64,000 bases of DNA, taken from the NCBI RefSeq assembly GCF_014645135.1, contig NZ_BMLH01000006.1, forward strand, positions 62,001 to 126,000, in the 5' to 3' direction. Positions 27,684 through 36,024 of this stretch are shown piece by piece. Made by a program: the position numbers and the translations under genes. Source of the DNA: Rheinheimera tangshanensis (GTDB taxonomy: Bacteria > Pseudomonadota > Gammaproteobacteria > Enterobacterales > Alteromonadaceae). Within the stretch, counting starts at the first letter, position 1. Every line of letters starts with the position of its first letter. Below the pieces are notes generated by a model. It had not been told where the DNA came from and searched no databases. It saw nothing but the letters and a program-made list of their open reading frames with translations.

Positions 27684-29705
27684 TTATTCTGCGCGTTTTG
27701 CCAGATGCCCCAGACTTAACATATCTGCTGTGATCTGAGCCGTCTCTTCAAGCAACGGATCCAATTTTTCTAACACTTCAGGTAAGTCATCCAGGTTTTT
27801 CACCGCTGGCAACTTCAATCGTGCTAAACGCTCGTTGACTCGTTTTAAATCACGGGCAGTATTTTCATCTTTTTTCTTCAGGCGTTCCTGCTCATTTAAT
27901 GAAATGGTTTTTTCATCTTTTTCTTTATTGTACAGAGCGATATCATCCATCAGATACTTGTATTCAGTTTCTTTACTAAAACGTTCCTGATGTTTTTTCT
28001 GTAGCACAGGCAGAGCTTTTTTAATCTCGTCTGATGCAGTGTACTGCGCCGCTGGAATACTATCCCAAGGCAGAGCATTTTCTTCTTTACTCTCACCCCA
28101 CTCACCCGGTTCTATCGGCGAAGGGAACAAAATATCAGGGATCACCCCTTTATGCTGAGTACTGCCACCATCGATACGGTAGAACTTGGCAATAGTAAAC
28201 TGCACTGAGCCCAATGATTCTTCGAACATGTCATAGACGCGGCCTAAACCTCGGTGCTGCTGCACTGTGCCTTTACCAAAGGTATGCTCACCTACAATTA
28301 AGGCCCGGCCGTAGTCTTGCATCGCAGCAGCGAATATCTCAGAGGCTGAGGCACTATAACGATCTACCATCACAGTCAGTGGACCATCATAAAACACACT
28401 ACCGTCCTGATCCTGACTAATGCCAATACGATTACCCGCTTCACGGATCTGTACTACAGGGCCTTTATCAATAAATAAACCTGTTAAAGACACAGCTTCA
28501 GGTAGTGAACCACCACCGTTGCCACGTAAGTCAACGATAATTCCGTCGACATTCTGTTGTTTTAAGCTGGCAATTTCTTTTTTTACATCTTCTGTCAGGT
28601 TGTTGTAAAAACTTGGAATATTAATCACGCCAATTTTTTTACCCAGCGGACTAAGTTTAGGCTCCAGTACCTCGGCTTTGGCAGCCCGGTCCTCTAGACG
28701 GATTTTATCCCGCACTATAGAAATCTGAGTTGGCACGCCTTTGGACGCATCGCCACCTACCAATACCTGCAGACGCACAGTCGAGCCTTTTGGACCTTTG
28801 ATCAGGTCAACGACATCATCTAAACGCCAGCCGACTACATCAACAAATTCCTCATCCCCCTGTGCGACACCAATAATCTTGTCTTTGGGTTTGATCTTTT
28901 TGGTCATATCCGCAGGGCCACCGGGCACCAGACTCATGATGACGGTAAAATCATCATCACTCTGCAGCACTGCGCCAATGCCTTCCAGGGACAGGTTCAT
29001 TTCCTGCTGGAAACGTTCAGCGTTGCGAGGCGACAAATAAGACGTATGAGCTTCAATACTGCGGGCATAAGAATTCATCACGATTTGGAAAACGTCTTCA
29101 CTCTCAGTTTGTAATAAACGTTTTTTCGCGTTTTCGTAGCGTTTTTTCAGCAGTTTAGTGGTTTCTTCTGCTGTTTTACCCGCCAGTTTCAGATTCAGCG
29201 CATCAAATTTCACTTTCTGGCGCCACAGCTCATTTAACTGCGCAACATCAGCCGCCCATGGCGCGTCTTCGCGTTCAAATTCGTAGCTGTCTTGTTTAGT
29301 AAAATCAAAAGGTTTATCCAGCAAGCTAATAGCATAATCGTAACGTTCTAATCGGCGTGTCATGCTCAAGTTGAACATTTGATAAGCAAAGTCAAACTGA
29401 CCTTTCGCCAAACCATTATCAAATTCGTTGCGGTACTGCTCAAAGCTGTCGACGTCTGATTTCAACAAAACATTACGGAAAAAATCCAGACTTTTTAAAT
29501 AGCGGTCAAAAACTTTTGACGACAACTCGTCGTCAATACGCAAGCCTAAATAGTGCTCCCGGGTAAAGAAATTGGTAATTCGTTTACTGGCCGTTGCATG
29601 TTGCGGTTCCTGCGCCAGATTGGGCACAGGAGAAATAAGCGGCGCAGCTATCACACCACTGCCGATCACCAGAAAAAATGCCGCTAAGCTGGAAATTTTT
29701 TTCAT
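27684..29705 (-). CDS. prc: Tail-specific carboxy-terminal protease Prc (Tsp)
   Basis: A periplasmic S41 serine protease that trims penicillin-binding protein 3 and degrades tagged or misfolded proteins. It has a signal peptide (1-20), an N-terminal helical domain, a PDZ domain near 240-330 (LSLEGIGAVLQSDDDFTVIMSLVPGG shortened by one loop) and the protease core. The core shows VDLRGNGGGSLPEA near 391, the catalytic Ser in SASASEIFAA (451-460) and Lys 478 in TFGKGTVQ. The C-terminal Lys/Glu-rich helical domain matches DUF3340. It follows proQ by 16 bases, an order conserved in enterics. Confidence 0.95.
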   Translation of the reverse strand: MKKISSLAAFFLVIGSGVIAAPLISPVPNLAQEPQHATASKRITNFFTREHYLGLRIDDELSSKVFDRYLKSLDFFRNVLLKSDVDSFEQYRNEFDNGLAKGQFDFAYQMFNLSMTRRLERYDYAISLLDKPFDFTKQDSYEFEREDAPWAADVAQLNELWRQKVKFDALNLKLAGKTAEETTKLLKKRYENAKKRLLQTESEDVFQIVMNSYARSIEAHTSYLSPRNAERFQQEMNLSLEGIGAVLQSDDDFTVIMSLVPGGPADMTKKIKPKDKIIGVAQGDEEFVDVVGWRLDDVVDLIKGPKGSTVRLQVLVGGDASKGVPTQISIVRDKIRLEDRAAKAEVLEPKLSPLGKKIGVINIPSFYNNLTEDVKKEIASLKQQNVDGIIVDLRGNGGGSLPEAVSLTGLFIDKGPVVQIREAGNRIGISQDQDGSVFYDGPLTVMVDRYSASASEIFAAAMQDYGRALIVGEHTFGKGTVQQHRGLGRVYDMFEESLGSVQFTIAKFYRIDGGSTQHKGVIPDILFPSPIEPGEWGESKEENALPWDSIPAAQYTASDEIKKALPVLQKKHQERFSKETEYKYLMDDIALYNKEKDEKTISLNEQERLKKKDENTARDLKRVNERLARLKLPAVKNLDDLPEVLEKLDPLLEETAQITADMLSLGHLAKRAE

Positions 29706-29721
29706 TGAACACTCATCTCTG

Positions 29722-30444
29722 TTAAGCCTGGAACAGCTTATCCCCTTGGGTTTTGATCACCATACCTGAGGCAAGCTGCACCACAACATCATTTTTAACT
29801 ACTTCAAGTACAGTTGCAGGCACAGGTTTTAACCCTACTTTTAACTGCACCACACTGCCAACTTTTAATGTGGCTGTATTTAACGCAATAAGTTCAACCG
29901 CTTGCTCTTGCACTACTTTTTCTGTGGTTTGAGGCTTAGAGTTCAGTTTGGCTGCTTTTGCGGCGACTGAGGCCTTATTTGTTGGAGACTTTTTGTAAGC
30001 AGCTTTGTCAGAAGGTGCCGCTTTAGCTTGATCTTTTTGCTGTTCTTTATGCTTAGCTCGTTCTGCCGCCGCTTTGGCTTTGCGCACTTCAGCTGCTTTG
30101 GCTTTGCTTTGCTCTAACGTTTCAGCCGCATGCGCAGCTTGTTGTTCATCAATCAGATCACCGGCCTGACCATCCAGGTCAACACGGGCGACACCCACTT
30201 TGACACCTGCCAGATAACGCCAACTGGATGTGTATAGACGCAACGCATGACGAATTTGGGTTTTGCTAATGCCATCTTCTTCAGACAACCGCTGTGCTAA
30301 GTCCTGAAAAATACCGATTTTCAGAGGTTTAGCTTCACCGCTTTGGCTAAAACACAGTGGAAACTTCTCGCTAAGTTCGGCGAGGATTTGTTTCACATCT
30401 TTGCCTGCAGGTTGAGCTTGGATTTGTTCAGTTGGGGTTGTCAT
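29722..30444 (-). CDS. proQ: RNA chaperone ProQ
   Basis: ProQ is a global small-RNA and mRNA-binding protein. The FinO/ProQ domain occupies about residues 14-115 (ILAELSEKFPLCF, PLKIGIFQDLAQRL, RHALRLYTSSWRYLAGV). A long Ala/Lys/Glu-rich linker follows (~120-185), then a C-terminal Tudor-like domain (LKVGSVVQLKVGLKPVPATVLEV). At 240 residues it is close to the E. coli length. It lies 6 bases after the small acidic gene and just before prc, consistent with one msrC-orf-proQ-prc transcript. Confidence 0.95.
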   Translation of the reverse strand: MTTPTEQIQAQPAGKDVKQILAELSEKFPLCFSQSGEAKPLKIGIFQDLAQRLSEEDGISKTQIRHALRLYTSSWRYLAGVKVGVARVDLDGQAGDLIDEQQAAHAAETLEQSKAKAAEVRKAKAAAERAKHKEQQKDQAKAAPSDKAAYKKSPTNKASVAAKAAKLNSKPQTTEKVVQEQAVELIALNTATLKVGSVVQLKVGLKPVPATVLEVVKNDVVVQLASGMVIKTQGDKLFQA

Positions 30445-30450
30445 GCAAAA

Positions 30451-30759
30451 TTACTCTTCTTCATCAGCGGCATCGTCTAAAGTAATGCCTTCTTCTAATT
30501 GGTTATTAACGTAGCAGATAGCCCAATCGACCAGTTCATCTTCATCTGCTTCTAACAAAACTAAACTACCTCGTAGCTCGTTCCAAATCGCGATAAGTAA
30601 ATGGTCTATTTCATCTGCTGAAAGATCATCCGGCAAACGGCGCCAGACGGCGTGGTAAATGGCGTTGATCCGATCGGCGACGATCTCTTCTTCACCTTCC
30701 CAGTCGCCCACATCGGCGACCTGGAATAAATAGTCCTGAATATTGACTAAATCTTTCAT
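30451..30759 (-). CDS. Small acidic protein of unknown function in the msrC-proQ operon
   Basis: A 102-residue, strongly acidic soluble protein (many Glu/Asp, ending DDAADEEE) with Trp and Tyr spread through a likely all-helical body. I do not recognise a family. Its ATG overlaps the msrC stop (ATGA) and it ends 6 bases before proQ, so it is almost certainly expressed. The net negative charge next to an RNA-binding gene could mean nucleic-acid mimicry or partner binding, but that is only a guess. Confidence 0.75.
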   Translation of the reverse strand: MKDLVNIQDYLFQVADVGDWEGEEEIVADRINAIYHAVWRRLPDDLSADEIDHLLIAIWNELRGSLVLLEADEDELVDWAICYVNNQLEEGITLDDAADEEE

Positions 30760-31229
30760 AAAGTCCGTGCCAAATGCTGTTCAAATAACTGAACCAGCCC
30801 GGCTAAACCTTGTTGATCGTCTACATCAAAACGAGCCAGACTTGGGCTATCAATATCCAGTACAGCAATGATCTTGCCATTATGACGCACAGGTAAAACA
30901 ATTTCTGAGTTACTGGCGGCATCGCAGGCAATATGGCCCGGAAACTCATGGACATCTTTGACCAACTGGATTTCTCCAGTGGCTACTGCTGTACCGCAGA
31001 CACCTTTGCCTACAGGAATACGCACACAAGCCACTTTGCCCTGAAAAGGTCCTAAAACCAAAACGTCATCTCTTAAAATATAAAAGCCTGACCAATTCAG
31101 ATCAGGCATTTCATTAAAGAGCAACGCACTGAGGTTTGCCATATTGGCAATCAGGTCTGTTTCGTCTTCGATCAGAGACAGAGCTTGCTGTTGCAGCAGC
31201 TGATAAAATTCTGATTTTTGCTCACGCAT
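30756..31229 (-). CDS. msrC: Free methionine-(R)-sulfoxide reductase (GAF domain)
   Basis: It reduces free methionine-R-sulfoxide with thioredoxin as reductant, in the cytosol. One GAF domain fills the 157 residues. The three catalytic or resolving cysteines are at 68, 78 and 102, with the same 10- and 24-residue spacing as Cys84/94/118 of E. coli YebR. Family blocks NWSGFYILRDDVLVLGPFQG, IPVGKGVCGTA and AVLDIDSPSLARFD are clear. It is the first gene of the operon that runs through proQ and prc. Confidence 0.93.
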   Translation of the reverse strand: MREQKSEFYQLLQQQALSLIEDETDLIANMANLSALLFNEMPDLNWSGFYILRDDVLVLGPFQGKVACVRIPVGKGVCGTAVATGEIQLVKDVHEFPGHIACDAASNSEIVLPVRHNGKIIAVLDIDSPSLARFDVDDQQGLAGLVQLFEQHLARTL

Positions 31230-31336
31230 GAAATATAGGTTCTACCATAACTACGAAGGTCCCTACATTACTTGTTTTGTCGCGAAATTTAAACCTCTGC
31301 CACAAAAAGATTTAGCCACTTTTGTTCAATAAATCA

Positions 31337-32017
31337 TCAATAACTGTTCATTTCAAACTCAACCGACACTTCTGCTCTGATATCGGTCTGACCAAAGCTG
31401 ACTTCAGCGCCATCGGCCATAGCACGAGCCATCTTCATCACAGGAGCCGGCGCGTACCCTTGTTCATTGATTTTTTGGGCAGAACCCAGTTTTAAACCGT
31501 TCGCTTTTGCTAACAAAGCAGCCTTGGTTTTGGCATGTTCAAACGCCTGTTGCAGCGCTTTTTGATACAGTTCATCGGACTCACTGACTAAAAATTCAGC
31601 CTGATTCATTTGAGTTACCCCTAAATCAGCCGCTTGTTGTAGCACTGTGCTGTACAGGGACAAATCATTTAATGACACAGTGATGTCACGACTGACCAGA
31701 TAGCGCTGGGGCAACTTGCGCTCTGGATCATGCTGATAATCCGGTTGAATACGCAAAGGCGCATTGTTCAGTTGCTCTTCCTTCACCCCCAGCTTACGCA
31801 GAGCTTTGGTTAACGCAGCTACTTGCTCATCCACCTTTTGTTTGGCATCCGTAACTTTCTCAGAAGTCTGCTGAATTTGCATGCTCAAACGCACTGCATC
31901 TGGTTTGGCTTGCATCACAGCAGAGCCGGATACAGTGACAGTTTTAACTGCGGCCGTATCGGCTAAAGCAACAAAACTCAGACTACAAACCAACAAGGCG
32001 ACTACTTTTGCTTTCAT
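31337..32017 (-). CDS. SIMPL-domain (DUF541) periplasmic protein, YggE-like
   Basis: An exported protein of 226 residues with signal peptide MKAKVVALLVCSLSFVALA and one SIMPL domain (VTVSGSAVMQAKPDAVRLSMQI, NAPLRIQPDYQHD, YLVSRDITVSLNDL, A..KTKAALLAKANGLKLG). E. coli YggE of this family has been linked to oxidative-stress protection; the molecular role is not settled. It lies 66 bases downstream of the M1 peptidase gene and may share its transcript. Confidence 0.86.
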   Translation of the reverse strand: MKAKVVALLVCSLSFVALADTAAVKTVTVSGSAVMQAKPDAVRLSMQIQQTSEKVTDAKQKVDEQVAALTKALRKLGVKEEQLNNAPLRIQPDYQHDPERKLPQRYLVSRDITVSLNDLSLYSTVLQQAADLGVTQMNQAEFLVSESDELYQKALQQAFEHAKTKAALLAKANGLKLGSAQKINEQGYAPAPVMKMARAMADGAEVSFGQTDIRAEVSVEFEMNSY

Positions 32018-32083
32018 TTTTTAATCCTTTTATAAACAGATATCACGGAGTGTACGCCTCTTGGCTGAACGGCTACTTAAAAA

Positions 32084-33910
32084 CTAATTAAACTTCAGTA
32101 CCTTATCAACAGCAGACTGAGTTAGAGGATGATAGCCGGCCCGGGCTTGCTGATAAACAGCTTTGGCCCAGCCCAGAGTTTCCGGGCTTTGACTTAACTG
32201 CTGATACAAAGGCACCACAAACTTACGCCGTCCTACCCTGACCAAAAACTGCTGCAGCGCTGGTTGAGCTTGTGTGTAATTTTTTGCCAGCGCCACTTTA
32301 AACCAGGCTGCAGCCACTTCCGCATTCTGACTTTGGCTTAAACCAAAGCCCTGATCCAGCTGTTGTAACTGGGCAATATCGACAGTAGCAGCCAATTGGC
32401 CGATAAAATGTAACCAATGGTGAATAGTCCAGCTGTTTGTCTGTAAATCAGTCAACTTGCCGCTTTTTTGCCATAACGCCCTTTGTTGGTCTACCTGTGC
32501 AAAGGCGTCAGATACCGGCGCTACAAAAGTGCTGGCTAATGCCGGTTGATACAGCCATTCCAGTATTTCGCCCATAGATACAATGTCCGGATCGTTCAGC
32601 AAAGTCTTACGCAGATAGCGCAGGAACTTTTCCGTATCCATAGTTTGAAAGGCAAAGGTCTGAAAATAGTTTTTTAAAAAAGGATCAAAAGCAGCGCGCC
32701 CCACTCTTTGCTCTAAAAACTGAAGGAATAACATGCCTTTGACATAAGGCACCTGAGTAAAAGCATCGTCTGGGTCTCGTCCTGTGTAGTCGGTGACTAA
32801 TAAAGTATCTTTTGGGTCAAGCTGGTCCAGATCGTTTTCCAAATCCTGGACCGACAGCTGACGCTCCAACAAAGCACGTTCAGGCCCGTACACCTGCTCC
32901 ATAATGCGGTTCTCTACATAGTTGGTAAACCCCTCATTCAGCCACAGTTCGTGCCAGCTTGCATTGGTGACTAAATTGCCTGACCAGGAATGCGCCAGCT
33001 CATGCGCTATGAGACTAACCAGGCTTTTGTCCCCTGCAATCACCGTGGGCGTAATAAAAGATAAACGTGGATTTTCCATACCACCAAAAGGAAAACTGGC
33101 CGGTAAAATCAGTAAGTCATAACGACCCCAGGGATAGTCGCCATACAGCGAGCTTGCGACCTGCATCATCTGCTCTGTATCAGAAAACTCAGCGACTGCT
33201 TTATCCAGCCAGACTTTTTCGGCGTAAACCCCTGTACGCTCTGACATGGCTTTAAATTCTAAGTCCCCTATCGCCAGCGCTATCAGATAAGCCGGAATAG
33301 CCTGCGGCATACGGAAAAAATAATCGCCGTCTTTGTCGGTATTGGCACTGTTATCCGCACCCATCACGGCCAGTAATTCTTTGGGCGTATGAATACGGGC
33401 CTGATAATTCAGCCGCACCGCTGGCGTGTCTTGCAACGGGATCCAACTGCGGGCATGAATAGACTGCGACTGACTGTACATAAACGGCTGCTGCTTTTCG
33501 CTGGTTTGCTCTTTAGTCAGCCACTGCAAACCTGAGGCTTGTGGGCTGGTATGGTAATAAATCCGCACCTTAGGAAATTGCTCTGGAAATTCAATCCGTA
33601 GCGCCTGGCCATGAGTGGATGACTTATCCCCAAAGCTGTGGCTCAGCTTCACCCACTTGCCATTAGCTGATTGCCCCATGACGTTTTCAATACTCAGGTC
33701 GCGACTATCTAAAATCAGCTCGCGCACATCAGGATGATGCCAGTCCAGTTGCAGCTCAACAAAACCTGAGAGTTGCTGTTTATCAAAATCAGCTGTTAAA
33801 TCTAAGCTAAGTTGCGGATGACTCACCAAAGCAAAGTTGCTGAAACTATGAGGATCAGCAGCCTGAACTTTAGCCGCCAGGATAAACAACAACAGCACAA
33901 CAACACGCAT
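32084..33910 (-). CDS. M1 family metallopeptidase, leukotriene-A4-hydrolase-like aminopeptidase
   Basis: A zinc aminopeptidase with a signal peptide (MRVVVLLLFILAAKVQA), so it acts in the periplasm or outside. GGMENP at 276-281 is the substrate-anchoring motif. The zinc ligands are HELAH at 303-307 and Glu 326 in NEGFTNYVE. The C-terminal helical domain (~480-608) and the 608-residue length match the LTA4H branch rather than PepN. It begins 15 bases after the protein-kinase gene, so the two are probably co-transcribed. The likely role is final trimming of peptides; epoxide hydrolase activity is not suggested. Confidence 0.92.
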   Translation of the reverse strand: MRVVVLLLFILAAKVQAADPHSFSNFALVSHPQLSLDLTADFDKQQLSGFVELQLDWHHPDVRELILDSRDLSIENVMGQSANGKWVKLSHSFGDKSSTHGQALRIEFPEQFPKVRIYYHTSPQASGLQWLTKEQTSEKQQPFMYSQSQSIHARSWIPLQDTPAVRLNYQARIHTPKELLAVMGADNSANTDKDGDYFFRMPQAIPAYLIALAIGDLEFKAMSERTGVYAEKVWLDKAVAEFSDTEQMMQVASSLYGDYPWGRYDLLILPASFPFGGMENPRLSFITPTVIAGDKSLVSLIAHELAHSWSGNLVTNASWHELWLNEGFTNYVENRIMEQVYGPERALLERQLSVQDLENDLDQLDPKDTLLVTDYTGRDPDDAFTQVPYVKGMLFLQFLEQRVGRAAFDPFLKNYFQTFAFQTMDTEKFLRYLRKTLLNDPDIVSMGEILEWLYQPALASTFVAPVSDAFAQVDQQRALWQKSGKLTDLQTNSWTIHHWLHFIGQLAATVDIAQLQQLDQGFGLSQSQNAEVAAAWFKVALAKNYTQAQPALQQFLVRVGRRKFVVPLYQQLSQSPETLGWAKAVYQQARAGYHPLTQSAVDKVLKFN

Positions 33911-33924
33911 TTTATTCTCCGAAA

Positions 33925-35751
33925 CTAATTCTTACGGTAATTCATAGGATTGGCAGGATAATAACAAAGTTCCTGCTGACTCTGGTGACTGAAATGTCGG
34001 GTATCTTTGTGTGGAAGTTTCATAAAACCACCAACCCCTTCACCACTGATTAAAGGTACTTTTGAGAGAATACTTTGCAGCAAAGCCGCAAACTGCGCTT
34101 CAGCAGCAGGTTCAAGCAAACGGTAATAGTTGTGTATTTTCATATACAAAGGCGTGACTTCAAAAATAATGCAACCCGTATGGCGGATTAAATTCAGTGC
34201 AGCCAAATCATCCATAATACCGTCTGGCAATACCAGTTGCTCATCAGGGTCTTTGCCATCTTCAAAATAACTATGCTGGGCGCTGCGATCGTCCAGCTGG
34301 CTCTGGCCCAGCTCGTATTTAAGCGTCGTGCCTGCTGGCACGACAAAAGGCTGGTCTGTGCTGTCGCGCGCTATATGGATGGTCTGACGGGCATCAAATA
34401 AACAGGCTTTGAAAATACCGACTTTGGCGATAGAGCGCGCCAGTTGCACCACGTTATTCACCGCCACTGCAAAAGCCTTGTACAGACTTTCGTCAAACAA
34501 ATTCAGGCTGGAGTCGATATACACCCCGGAGCTTTGCCAATGAATAGCAATACCACCAACCACAGGATAACGGCCTAAACGGCTGACGGCTGCGACAAAA
34601 GCTTTTTCAGTCTCGCCCATGCCCTCCAGGTAGTTTTTGTAATAACGCTCCAGCTGCACATCGTCTATGTACTGGATGCCTTCTTCGTCACTATGTTCAC
34701 GCAAAAAGGATTTGCGCGATGAATAAACCACAGTATCCAGCTCCTGCGCTTTATCGCTGATCCAGACCGGTAATACCGGCTCTGTGCTTAACAGCGGCAA
34801 GTCTGGTGTTACCAGATGATGTAGTCGCGGCATGGCTTTTAAGAAATAATCACCGGCTTGTTGGCGTAACAGCAGGTCATCCGCCAGCATGCTGTCGAGC
34901 ATAGTGGCAAATTCCATTGGCAAGCCCAAACTTCGTGCTGGGATCGCTTTACGGCCAAAACGACAGGACTGGCCGGATGCCAGTGCATACAAGGTACTGG
35001 CGACGCCTTGTTCATCAAAGCGTGGGCTGGATAAAGCACCGCCGCGCTGCTCTGGGCCAATAAAATAGACATCTCCTAGTCGGGCATTCGATGTTTGCAA
35101 GTCTGCTGACATCAGCTGCATTACGTTATTGCCAATGTAATGACCATCGCTGTCAAGCTGTGCGAACACCGATGACCCCCAATCCACCAGGCTGATTTGA
35201 TTGGTGCTTTCGTCGTAAACAATATTCGAAGGCTTAATATCGCCATGCACTATAGGTGCGCTTTCGCCGTCTTTTTTATGTTGCCGTAAAGCCTGCAATA
35301 AGCTGGCGAGCTGAGTGGCAATATCCAGCAATAAACGAACCGGCAGCCGCCCCTGTTTCAGGCTGTAGTGTTCCAGATCCACACCTTTGGCGCGGCCCAT
35401 CATTAAAATGCCCTGCTTTTTTACCAACTGATAAGTAAAAAACGGCGGCACATTTGGATGAGCGGCCTGTGACAACATATAGCCTTCGTCGGCTAATCGT
35501 TCCTGAATATGAGGCGGTAAATTAATGCGGGAGAATTTAAACACCACATCCTGCTGCTTTTGATCAAGGCCGGCAAAAACAAAACCATAAGCGCCCTTGC
35601 CCACCAGCTCAATTTGTCGGTAACCCAGTTTCTCCAACTCAGAGATACAAAGCGCCACCCAGTCTTTGAGCTTTTTAGCATCGTTGGCGTTGAGCAGGTA
35701 AACCGACTGCTCTTCGGGGATATAGAAGTTACGAAGCTGATGTTTATCCAT
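33925..35751 (-). CDS. Eukaryotic-like protein kinase, divergent (HGD/DWG), with C-terminal unknown domain
   Basis: From ATG 35751 the protein has 608 residues. The N-terminal kinase domain shows a P-loop GKGAYGFV at 51-58, Lys 72 in VVFKF, Glu 89 in DEGYML, catalytic loop VHGDIKPSN at 168-176 and metal site VDWG at 189-192. All key residues are present, but HGD replaces HRD and DWG replaces DFG. Residues ~330-608 have no family I recognise and contain no membrane segment. The start is set by AAGGG just upstream; the longer frame upstream would run into a dispersed repeat. Substrate unknown; the M1 peptidase gene follows 15 bases downstream. Confidence 0.82.
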   Translation of the reverse strand: MDKHQLRNFYIPEEQSVYLLNANDAKKLKDWVALCISELEKLGYRQIELVGKGAYGFVFAGLDQKQQDVVFKFSRINLPPHIQERLADEGYMLSQAAHPNVPPFFTYQLVKKQGILMMGRAKGVDLEHYSLKQGRLPVRLLLDIATQLASLLQALRQHKKDGESAPIVHGDIKPSNIVYDESTNQISLVDWGSSVFAQLDSDGHYIGNNVMQLMSADLQTSNARLGDVYFIGPEQRGGALSSPRFDEQGVASTLYALASGQSCRFGRKAIPARSLGLPMEFATMLDSMLADDLLLRQQAGDYFLKAMPRLHHLVTPDLPLLSTEPVLPVWISDKAQELDTVVYSSRKSFLREHSDEEGIQYIDDVQLERYYKNYLEGMGETEKAFVAAVSRLGRYPVVGGIAIHWQSSGVYIDSSLNLFDESLYKAFAVAVNNVVQLARSIAKVGIFKACLFDARQTIHIARDSTDQPFVVPAGTTLKYELGQSQLDDRSAQHSYFEDGKDPDEQLVLPDGIMDDLAALNLIRHTGCIIFEVTPLYMKIHNYYRLLEPAAEAQFAALLQSILSKVPLISGEGVGGFMKLPHKDTRHFSHQSQQELCYYPANPMNYRKN

Positions 35752-35756
35752 ATATT

Positions 35757-35879
35757 TACCCTTCGTACTTGAAACTGTAGCTTTGTTGCCTGCGTGCTCT
35801 CGCCCCAATCACATAGTGATCTATGTTCATGGGGACTCAATTACTTGTCGCCTCGCTGCAGCTCCAATTACTTTGGGTA
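35757..35879. repeat. MITE-like ~123 bp palindromic repeat, copy B
   Basis: It starts TACCCTTCGTACTTGAAACT and ends CCAATTACTTTGGGTA, so the ends are imperfect inverted repeats. The interior carries TTGTTGCCTGCGTGCTCTCG, CCCCAATCACATAGTGATC and ACTTGTCGCCTCGCTGCAGC, blocks shared with 39811-39934. It lies directly upstream of the kinase start and would form a long hairpin in RNA. Confidence 0.8.
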
Positions 35880-35888
35880 AACCCGCTG

Positions 35889-35940
35889 AACCCGAATGGT
35901 ACTTGAAACTGCAGCTTTGTTGCCTGCGTGCTTTCGCCCT
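35889..35940. repeat. Truncated half copy (C) of the same repeat
   Basis: ACCCGAATGGTACTTGAAAC, then TGCAGCTTTGTTGCCTGCGT and GCTTTCGCCC, repeat the first ~50 bases of copy B almost exactly, in the same orientation. It breaks off at 35940 where the bkdB terminator begins. This is a direct tandem duplication of one end of the element. Confidence 0.75.
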
Positions 35941-35943
35941 TTA

Positions 35944-35982
35944 AAAACAAAACCCGGAGGATCTTCTGATCATCCGGGTTTT
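35944..35982 (-). terminator. Rho-independent terminator of the bkd operon
   Basis: On the minus strand CAAAACCCGGA and TCCGGGTTTTG form an 11-bp stem, with an internal GATC/GATC pairing, followed by TTTTTA. It lies about 43 bases after the bkdB stop. Confidence 0.88.
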
Positions 35983-36024
35983 GTAGCAAAGAACGAAGCC
36001 AATGACCAGTGCTTCGTCAATGGA

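Noticed and set aside
35752-35808. N-terminal extension of the kinase gene
   Set aside because: The in-frame extension is translated from the dispersed repeat; a good ribosome-binding site precedes ATG 35751 instead.
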